A DNA stretch of 24,526 bases from Ectocarpus siliculosus (lineage: Eukaryota > Sar > Phaeophyceae > Ectocarpales > Ectocarpaceae), in assembly GCA_000310025.1 (NCBI GenBank), contig FN649729.1, forward strand, positions 3,691,218 through 3,715,743. The letters run 5' to 3'. This document shows, in pieces, positions 17,491 to 24,526 of the stretch. A program made the translations under genes and the position numbers. Each line of letters opens with the position of its first letter. Position 1 is the first letter of the stretch. The notes below the pieces were generated by a model. It saw only the letters and a list, made by a program, of their open reading frames with translations. It did no database searches and was not told the DNA's origin.

Positions 17491-19532
17491 AGAATATAGC
17501 CCGGGGCGCCGGGGCACCCTACAAGCCGTAAAGATTCATCCACAACTCTTGAGCAATCATAAACTGAAACCCAGTTCTGTCTGTTCAGAATTTGGGAAAA
17601 TACAACATCGGGTTATTTTAACCTACAATAAAATGATTCCAAGCGCTAATTATTTTTCCTTGGGCTGTGGGCCGTCTCCCTTTTCCTGGACCTGGACCGA
17701 TCTCGGGATCTCGATCTCGATCACCGTGCCAATCGATCGTGTCCAGCTCATCGTGTCCCCCGCACACACGCGCCCCCACCCACCCCACCACACACACACC
17801 CGAGGAGCCCATTCAGCGCACAACAATCAGCAATCAGCACGTTAGGAGAGCATCCTGCACGGCAACACGCACAGGGTATTCCGCAGCAGCTGGGACCTTG
17901 CACAGTGAGTGGCCAACAAGTTATTAATAGCGGGTCAACGAGGCAACGGGGAAACTTAAACTTCGCCGACTGTGAGGCGAGAGATCTTGACGAAGCAACG
18001 CCCGGAGAGGGAGGACTAGGTGCAGTACTACAGCAGTAGACAAACCTGTATGCATACCTGTTAACAAAGACAACGGAAGCCCACCACGAGGGGTGTGGAG
18101 AAAAGATTACGTCGTCGTGAGTACAATGTGCACACTGTGTACAGAGGTGCGATCAAGGCTGGGTAAATCGGACGCCTCAAGTTGCGGGTGCTCCCTGCTG
18201 CTCCCCCCGTGGAAGTAGTTGCGTTCTTGGCGGCAGTAGATCAATCGCGCCGCTTTATGAGCAAACACGTGCGTGTCGTGTGCATCGGATAGACATGCCG
18301 CGTAGGATACAAGTATGCGTTCGCGACCAGCCGTCGAAAATCGAAACTCGTTTTTGCTCCAACGAACTTCCTGTCCCCCCGCGGTGGGGGTGATGAAGAA
18401 TGCTTTGCCCATTTGCAGATAAGTAAGGTTCTCGGAATTCTGGTTCTGTTGCACCCATCTCCAGAGGCAGTGCGATCCAATCTATAGCCTTTGACCGCAC
18501 AATAACCAAGCGCTAACCGTGCACAGCACCCTAACCCTACAACCTAGCCCCCACCCCTTTTGCGTCGCGGCTTAGCCTAAACGGCACAGCAGCAACCAAG
18601 AACGTAACGGTACAACAACCTATACCAAGGTAGCTTTTTCCCGTTCCTGGGACCAGTCTCGTTTTTGTCAGAATGTGATGATGTCACGATGTCACCGTGA
18701 GGAATCTGATCAGCACGGCCCGCGACCAAGTCACCATATCTCCCAAACAGATGCTTGCATTCGGGGGAAACCTTCGACCCAGCTCTGAGGTACCTTGCCA
18801 CCAACCATCGGGGTCTGAGTGGAGCGTTGTGAGCGTCTTGTGAGAGAGACGCGACGGTTTGAGCTGGAATGGATGTGCACGCACCCAGACAGGGTGTGCA
18901 TCGCAGCACACCGCACACGTTCGTCGCTCCCTCGCAACACATCCCGTCAATCTTCCAGCCAGAGCGAACAACGCATAAGACAACGCATAAGGCAGCAAGA
19001 TGCCCTAGCTGCCGAAATTTGAACATAACACCCTGAGTCTGTCGACGCATACTTCGAGCTCGCATTTTTTCCGACAACGTGTTCACCCTTTCGCGTAGTT
19101 GGTGTGATACGGTATGAGTTGTGTACAGTACATAGGTGACCAAGGCCCCCCGCCAAGACGAATTCATTACTTTGAAGCCCAAGCCTTACCGCACCTCCTT
19201 CTATTCGCTCGACCATTCGACAGACCGTAGGTTCCCGGAGCAACAAAGGAAACAGTAGGGTATTAACGCTGCCTCGCACCTTGCCTCGGTTGTTCAACTG
19301 GAGCACCGACTGCTTCTTCATGTCCAAATTAGGTTGGCCACAACCCATATTTCCATCCTGTGTGTGTCCGCAGACAGTTGATTTGGATGGGTGGTATTTC
19401 CGTACCCGCACATACATGTGCAGACTTTCAGTGGGTGTGGAATCTCACCTGAGCCCCAACATTGCTTCATCTGTACTACATGTGCTGTACGCAGTTGTGA
19501 ACAAGTCTTTTCGGGTATATAGCGGAGCCACG
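17491..19532. other. Long non-coding stretch
   Basis: No gene is supportable. Open frames on the minus strand at 18107-18454 and 18577-19182 have no recognisable domain and odd composition. The stretch holds a CA/CCCACC-rich segment at 17760-17800, a CTCGAT-type microrepeat near 17702-17722, and a duplicated ACGCATAAGACA/ACGCATAAGGCA at about 18971-18993. It may be intergenic DNA upstream of the gene that starts near 19533. Confidence 0.5.
19513..19521 (+). promoter_or_regulatory. TATA-like sequence upstream of the possible first exon
   Basis: GGTATATAG lies about 12 bases before the ATG at 19533. If it is a core promoter, transcription would start inside or after that ATG, so it may be coincidental or serve a different start. 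Confidence 0.2.
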
Positions 19533-19677
19533 ATGACGCAGCAAAGGGCGGAGACCAACAACGAGGCAAAGCTTAGGGATGTTCGCGCTGCGGAAGAAAT
19601 CGAGCACGTCCGGCAGCAGGGAAACCTTCAGGGAAGTCGCACGGCCCAAACCTCAGATACGAGAAATGCAACGCAAA
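19533..19677 (+). CDS. Possible first coding exon of the membrane-protein gene
   Basis: ATG 19533 starts 48 hydrophilic codons rich in Gln, Glu, Arg and Asn, with helix-forming composition. They end exactly at a consensus splice donor GTGAGTGCG (19678). The frame left over is phase 1. Joining to an AG at 21664-21665 (ACTCCAG) enters the frame of the membrane-protein exon at 21666 without a stop, giving a protein of about 212 residues. Joining to the stronger acceptor at 21600 gives an immediate stop. Without splicing, the frame runs to 19769 (78 residues) and ends in a cysteine-containing segment. The exon looks coding by composition and donor quality, but its link to the downstream gene is inference. 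It could belong to another gene or be a short intronless ORF. Confidence 0.35.
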
Positions 19678-19769
19678 GTGAGTGCGTGCGTACTTCCGAA
19701 GATATATGCAGTTGTATCATGTTGGGGCTATTTTGCCCGTCTGTGAAGAAGGCGTTGCACGCGAAATAA

Positions 19770-21529
19770 CCCAGCACGCAACCTGGTATGAATGAATATA
19801 TGATGAATTGATTCGTTTCGTTTCCTTTCGCTGAGAGCTGTTGTTCCGCTCCGCTTGGACCGAGCGTTTCTTTTCGCTGGTCCCATCTTAGGAGTGTACT
19901 GTAGCGCTAACCTACAGATGGACCCGGCACAACAGGATCAAAATTTTGACATCAAACTCAAGTCCACAAAAATACTTTTTTTTTATTTCGATTTTTGCAA
20001 CAGAACCGTTGGTCTGATGGCAGCCGATCCCATAAACGGCGTTCGCGGGGAATCGGAAACGAATGCAGCACAGTATTTTGATTGGTCCTTCGGTACGGAA
20101 ATTTCGGATTTTCGGAATGATCAGCTTTTCCATAGGAAAATATGCCTTTTCGTCGATATCTCGACGAATTTAAAGCCGATTACGAAACCGTTTCGTACAG
20201 TCTCTGCGGCTGTTCCATGCGGATTCATTCAATCTGCGATTCCAAAAGCAAAATTCTCGACGGGTTGTGTTGTCCCGAAAACCCAGGGACATGAGGCCTC
20301 CTGGTGCCAAATTCTGGGGGTAGGAACACATAATAAATGGGAAAAAATATTAAACTGCAGTTTTGCGCATCCCACGGGACGGCCAAATTTGGTCTAAAAT
20401 AAAAAAAAATGTTGAACTTTTGAGTGGTGTCTTCTGAGGAGTATACCTCGTGGGGGAAATTTCATTTTTCCCTCACAGTGCTTTGAATCCATCCGGGCAT
20501 AGATCGGCCTAAAAATAAATGTGTAATTTTTTTTTTTTTAATCGGCAACTTTCTTGTCGAGATAATGACAGAAAGTACAAAATTCGGCACGCGCGAGATT
20601 TATTTATAGAAATCGTCTTCTCTCCTTGGAACAGCGTTGAATCCACCCGGGCTTTTGCGCAAACGTTTCAGTTCTTTATTCGGCCAAAAACTCGGGGAAA
20701 CTCGTCGAGATATCGCGAAAAGACCGAAATTCTTGCTTTTCTTGTTGTGCCGGGCCCACCTGTAGTTGAACATCGATTCAATCGTCGATGTGATCGACCG
20801 CGGGCGCAGCGAGCCGGCGAGGGATTGCACCGACCCGCTAAGGCGCGAAAGCCTGCTGTGCGAGCCCAAGTAGCCCCTTCCCTCCATGCTGGAAGGTGGG
20901 CCACGCCGGAGGCGCCGCCGGAAGCAAAAAAAAAATAGCAAGTAAATGCGCTTCATGTCCTTCCCATATCACAATTACCGAAAAACAACGACCTCCGAAA
21001 CCGGTTGTGAAACGCTGTCTATAACTGAAGGATAACGTGTGGGAAACATTTCAGCAAGGGTATTATCATTTCATGTAACCAATGTACGTAGTAGTGTATC
21101 AAAGCTCAGCCGTATCCCATGTCCCACTAGTTGTGCAAGGTTGTCGTAGAAGCCCAAACTCTTACAGAGAAACAAATGAAAGGATAGCATCTCAAGTAGC
21201 AGCTTCTCTTCTCGCTTTGAGATGAATCGTACGCAATTTGTGGCGTCCTTCATGGCATTAAAACCTGAACACGACCAAGCCCTACTACAGTATATGATGG
21301 TCGTTTCCGGAGTTCCTTATCGATAGATCGATATTGATGCAACGAATCGATGCGATATTCCGAAAGGTTCGATACAATATCCTAATGAATGAATTCTAAC
21401 CGCCTTTTTACGGACGACGAAACCTGGAACACGCAGAAATGCCGCGGCAGTGTCGATTTCGGGCGAGCAAGCCAAACCCTCCGGCACATCCCGGAAAAGC
21501 CCCGTTCGCGATATCGCACGTACATGAAC
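19770..21529. other. Intronic or intergenic stretch with AT-rich repeat-like sequence
   Basis: No gene is supportable, although the plus strand is open for 180 codons at 19855-20397. The sequence carries long A and T runs, a perfect hairpin TTCGTCGA-TATC-TCGACGAA at 20149-20168, and a near copy of its surroundings in inverted orientation at about 20698-20722. The phrase GAATCCA(T/C)CCGGGC recurs at 20486 and 20639. A GC-rich block at 20745-20925 ends in an A10 run, as a retroposed sequence might. It probably contains old mobile-element debris. Confidence 0.45.
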
Positions 21530-21585
21530 ATTAATAGTACTACCACGCGTGTGTTGTATTAATAGTACTACAACGCGTGTGTTGT
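21530..21585. repeat. 28-bp tandem duplication beside a splice acceptor
   Basis: Two adjacent units (21530-21557 and 21558-21585) start ATTAATAGTACTAC and end GCGTGTGTTGT, and they differ at one base. They finish 15 bp before the AG at 21599-21600. Each unit contains AGTACT and ACGCGT palindromes. Their closeness to the acceptor means copy number could alter branch-site or pyrimidine context. Confidence 0.95.
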
Positions 21586-21600
21586 TCTCATTGTTCGCAG

Positions 21601-21886
21601 TGTGAATGCCTTGTCCTTTACCATATTTGATCGGAAAAGCCCAACCCAACTCTCCAAAACTCCAGATATCCTCACCCAGGCGGCTAACATGGACATGCAA
21701 ATGTCCATCCAGCATGACCGCATCAAGAGCGCCAAGGTCGAGCAGTTGCAGAAGAAGAAGCAGAAGCTGGAGAAGGACGAGGAGAAGTTCCGGGGGCTCG
21801 CGAACGTGGCGTGGATGGCGTTCCCGGTGACGGCGATCGTGTTCGTTTGCACCTGCTGTCAGTGCTGCCTTCCCGAGTTAATGAAG
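21601..21886 (+). CDS. Coding exon: coiled coil and transmembrane segment of a small membrane protein
   Basis: A good acceptor (CTCATTGTTCGCAG) ends at 21600. ATG 21689 has a strong start context (AACATGG), so 21601-21688 may be 5' UTR. From this ATG, residues 6-39 are a Lys/Glu/Gln-rich helix, probably coiled coil. Residues 40-62 are a single hydrophobic segment (VAWMAFPVTAIVFV) followed by CTCCQCC, a juxtamembrane cysteine cluster that could be palmitoylated. The exon ends after LPELMK at the donor GTGCGA (21887), phase 0. The next exon at 22566 continues in phase. With ATG 21689 the protein has 156 residues. I do not recognise the family. The basic helix before and Arg/Lys after the membrane span leave the topology undecided. 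The exon pair is well supported by splice signals and reading frame. Confidence 0.7.
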
Positions 21887-22565
21887 GTGCGAAAGGGCGG
21901 TAGGCAGTTGTTTGTTTTGTGGACCAAAGGCTGGCAGGATACGCGAGTACGGGTTTACCTGCGCTTGAGTGAAGGTCCAAACTTGCTTCTTTTTGAGCTT
22001 CGAACTCGAAACCCTGAGGCAAAACGTCTTGTGGCTTGTGGCGTGCGTCAAGTTCGGGTGTTCACTCTCGACCAGCATCTACGACGTCGTGGTCACAGCC
22101 TTGTCGATCGTTGTGTTCCGCTTCTTTACTGTTGTTCATGTATGGTCTACGTGTGGACGAAACCATCCCGTTATCCGTTCCGTCGTCACTCTCGCAATCC
22201 TAAGATGCATCCAACTCTCATTCTGAACGAACTACCGCTCAGTCTACCGCATGTTCTTCGTCGTCCTGACCTCCTAGTATATATTTGTATTGCTATGTGG
22301 TGCCTGCCGAAAACAAACAGCGAAAAAATGTGTGTTGCCCAGGGCTGAGGTGGATCCGATATGAGCCCGTTCGTCATGCTCCATGTGATCTGTATCTATC
22401 ATCGGGAGAAAGTCATCACTACTGTAACGCCGTGAATTATGGAAGAAACCCGTCGTCGATCCGGCTGGTTGTGTGTGGATATTGGCTGTGTGTGAATATT
22501 TCATTTCACTCCCTCACCTAAAACTGTTCTTGTTTGTGGCTACGTATATTGCTCGTCTTTGGCAG
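21887..22565 (+). other. Intron of the membrane-protein gene
   Basis: 679 bases from the GTGCGA donor to the pyrimidine-containing acceptor GCTCGTCTTTGGCAG. Phase 0. The open frame from the first exon happens to continue well into it (to 22348). An intron-retained form would therefore encode a longer, arginine-rich tail, but composition changes sharply at 21887, supporting removal. Confidence 0.7.
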
Positions 22566-22838
22566 GAGAGGAAGAGGAACGCCCAACGAAAGATCAACGA
22601 GGTGGACGCCGAGCTTCTGGCCCTCACCAACGTCAACGTCCACAGAAACTTCGCGATCTCCGACTCGGTCAGCGCCACCAACCATGACCGCCGCTACACC
22701 GGGACAGCTGACCCCCAGATGGAGTCGGTGTACGCTGCACCCCCCCCGGGGTCGACGGTCACTACCACGACCCGTTCGGCCGCCCCGCCGAACTATCACG
22801 ACTTTGTGGGTGGTGTTACACAGGTCCATATCCAGTAG
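22566..22838 (+). CDS. Last coding exon: cytosolic-type tail with a PPxY motif
   Basis: Ninety codons from ERKRNAQRKINEVDAELL to TAG 22836-22838. It starts with a basic helix, which fits directly after a membrane span, then a polar stretch. A Pro/Thr-rich segment (APPPGSTV) and PPNY near the end follow. PPxY motifs are recognised by WW domains, for example in NEDD4-type ubiquitin ligases that control trafficking of small adaptor membrane proteins. Codon third positions are GC-rich here, unlike the flanks, supporting real coding. Together with 21601-21886 it forms a short single-pass protein with a coiled-coil side and a proline-rich side. The role is unknown; adaptor or trafficking functions are only inference from the motif. 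Confidence 0.7.
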   Translation, partial: ERKRNAQRKINEVDAELLALTNVNVHRNFAISDSVSATNHDRRYTGTADPQMESVYAAPPPGSTVTTTTRSAAPPNYHDFVGGVTQVHIQ

Positions 22839-23559
22839 ATAGACATGCATGGCGCTTCCCTTGTTCGGTATTTTTTCCGCCTCGCTCGGTGGTGGACAAG
22901 ACGTTTTGTGGGTCGACGGCATTCGGCGTGTGCCTAGCGCAGGTACAGACAGGTATTACGACCCTACCCTCCTGGTTATTCATGGTTCGACCGGACGCAT
23001 TCAAATATACTTCCTGGGTATATAATGTCGGGTGTACTCTTCCGCCGCATGTTGGTACAGCGCTCTTTTCCAGATTCCGTGTGTATATAGACACGCCCCC
23101 AGGCGAACGTTTGAAGCGAACCTCGTTGTATGTGGTGTTTCTGACAACTTGGCGGCAACGACACATCTTGATTCTCGGTGATATTGGTAAACCAAGCACT
23201 CACTCCGGCGCTTGGGGGACGTTACCGATCACCTTACTGTACGCGTTCCTGCCACATTTCCATCTTCCAGAGGCTGCTTATGTTTTTGTGGCGCCCTCGA
23301 CGGTGTGAGCTATGGGTCCTTTGGGCATCCATCATAAACGATTTGCAAGCACGTAATGCAATGATACGGTGCGTTCAACGGGCACCGGTTCAACGCATGC
23401 AGCGTGTGGGCTTACTGCGGGCCTGTTTCGCCTTTGGAGGGGGTTTCACATAGTGGAGGCACAGGGTAGCTTTGGGGCTCTGGTTTTTGCAATAGACATT
23501 GTTCGTGTGTGCGTCAGTGTGCTGTGTTTTAGTCCTATGTAGCTATTTCGGCGACAGTC
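22839..23559 (+). other. Probable 3' UTR and downstream flank
   Basis: A frame open for about 139 codons at 22889-23308 starts at GTG, has no domain and overlaps a similar minus-strand frame, so I do not call it. No AATAAA is present in the stretch. If the gene has a long 3' UTR it would lie here. Confidence 0.4.
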
Positions 23560-23779
23560 CCACCATTTTCGTGGTGGAATGTGTACACTCTTCAATGTAT
23601 GTACTACTGTAGTCTACACTTTTCCGTGTACTTTTTTCGTACAACTGTTGTAAATGTACAACCAACCAGGGACGCACCGGCATACACTGGATCTTAAAAA
23701 ATATACGAGGAAAAATATGGTTTGCCGGGCAAGGGAGAGCCCTGCTCGACCGTTCGAGGGAGGCACGGGCCTTGCGCCC
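23560..23779. other. Group of perfect hairpins downstream of the gene
   Basis: CCACCA-TTTTCG-TGGTGG lies at 23560-23577. GTTGTA-AATG-TACAAC lies at 23647-23662. A larger fold at 23727-23779 has GGGCAAGG pairing with CCTTGCGCCC (one bulged G) around an internal CTCGA-CCGT-TCGAG. They may be 3' UTR or end-of-transcript structures, or a small structured RNA. No known RNA family is recognised. Confidence 0.4.
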
Positions 23780-24526
23780 AACCTTAACGAACGAGGGCTA
23801 CATGCGTAACTCAGCTAACTAGGGTGTTGGCTTGGTGTGCAAACCAGTATACTCTTGTCAACAGCTGGTCGGTTGCAGAAAGATGCGGAGAAAATGCGGC
23901 CACGCTCCAGGTTGCTGTTCAGGTTCTGCGTGTCATGATGGATAGCTTACTACGTGGATCTACATGTCGTGCCAGGTGACGCGAGCGTGCCTCTGAGTCC
24001 GTACAAGTTGGCACCCGAAGCGCCGCTAACGAAGATCTGTAGTGTGCTCTCGTGGGGGCACGGGGCAAGGTCAGCACTGGTGGGGATCCAACTCCATCTC
24101 AAGGGGCACGCCCAGTAGACTGTTCTCAGGTATACTCCCGACCATCCAACATCCTATCCACAATAAAAGATGTTCCCTACTCCTGCCACAGCCACACCCC
24201 TTAATATGTCCGCCTGCGCCATGTCCGCTGGTCGACTGTACGGTGGAATGAAAGATCGCCCCGCATCGCGGATGAACGCGGAGGAACATTTACCCGTCGT
24301 CGGAGCATAGCTCTTCATGGATCGTGCCGAACTTCTGTTATGCTGTCGACATAGACTACTGCTTGGGCCCCGTTACAGCACGGTCATGTCTTCAACACAC
24401 ACCCGCTGGCCCATTGGCCAACATCGGATGTATGTGCATGAACACGGGTCCTGCGGCGAGGTGGATATAGGATGTGGTAATGTCGCGGTTCCGGTCTTGG
24501 TGTGATGGGGTGCGGTGGTGCGGTGG
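23780..24526. other. Right flank without a supportable gene
   Basis: Only short overlapping frames are present. An AATAAAA sits at about 24161, which could be a poly-A signal of either a very long 3' UTR or nothing. No repeats or RNA genes are recognised. Confidence 0.45.

Noticed and set aside
18529-18538. CCCTAACCCT as interstitial telomere repeat
   Set aside because: Fewer than two full units and no degenerate flanking array, so probably chance.
18577-19182. 201-codon minus-strand open frame
   Set aside because: No domain, biased composition, and overlapping open frames in other phases; no support beyond length.
19855-20397. 180-codon plus-strand open frame
   Set aside because: It runs through A/T homopolymers and hairpins of a repeat-like tract and has no protein-like pattern or recognisable motif.
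22889-23308. 139-codon frame after the membrane-protein gene
   Set aside because: It begins at GTG rather than ATG, overlaps a similar minus-strand frame and lies where a 3' UTR is expected.

Overview
The window reads as nuclear DNA of a eukaryote. It has sparse coding, clear GT-AG introns, an LTR retrotransposon of the Ty3/gypsy chromovirus type, a non-LTR-type reverse transcriptase tail, and many short repeats. Nothing suggests bacterial operons. Long introns, long non-coding flanks and moderate GC would suit a macroalga such as a brown alga or another stramenopile. That is a guess: no marker gene here fixes the lineage.

Layout. 1-1299 has no gene I can support. 1300-2166 holds a 3' fragment of a retroelement reverse transcriptase between two ~107-bp direct repeats. 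2432-4438 (minus) is a long cysteine-rich, probably zinc-binding protein with an acidic tail, cut by one in-frame amber codon. 4440-6630 is non-coding and includes a ~223-bp tandem repeat and a cluster of hairpins. 6631-17081 is one retrotransposon insertion. 17082-17490 contains the right half of the repeat it landed in plus an uninterrupted relative of that repeat. 17500-19500 is featureless. 19533-22838 probably holds a host gene for a small single-pass membrane protein, with two well-supported exons and one possible upstream exon. The rest is 3' flank with hairpins.

The retrotransposon is the main feature. Its order is remnant 5' LTR, Gag with a CX2CX4HX4C knuckle, a long Ser/Thr/Asn/Pro-rich linker, a NADAR domain (YbiA-like N-glycosidase fold), aspartic protease (DTGS), reverse transcriptase (YLDD), RNase H, integrase (HHCC plus DD35E), chromodomain, a second small SH3/Tudor-like domain, 3' UTR and a complete 236-bp 3' LTR. 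The reading frame is nearly continuous over 9.5 kb but carries four in-frame stops and three one-base frame losses. The copy is therefore dead, or its sequence contains errors. An ADP-ribose/nucleotide-processing domain between the nucleocapsid knuckle and the protease is unusual, and it is the best candidate for an undescribed system here.

The element's ends are fixed by an internal control. The flanks at 6592-6630 and 17082-17220, joined without the element, align to the intact relative at 17343-17490. A CCTC target duplication is present. The 5' LTR beyond its first 40 bp, the primer-binding site and probably the start of Gag have been deleted.
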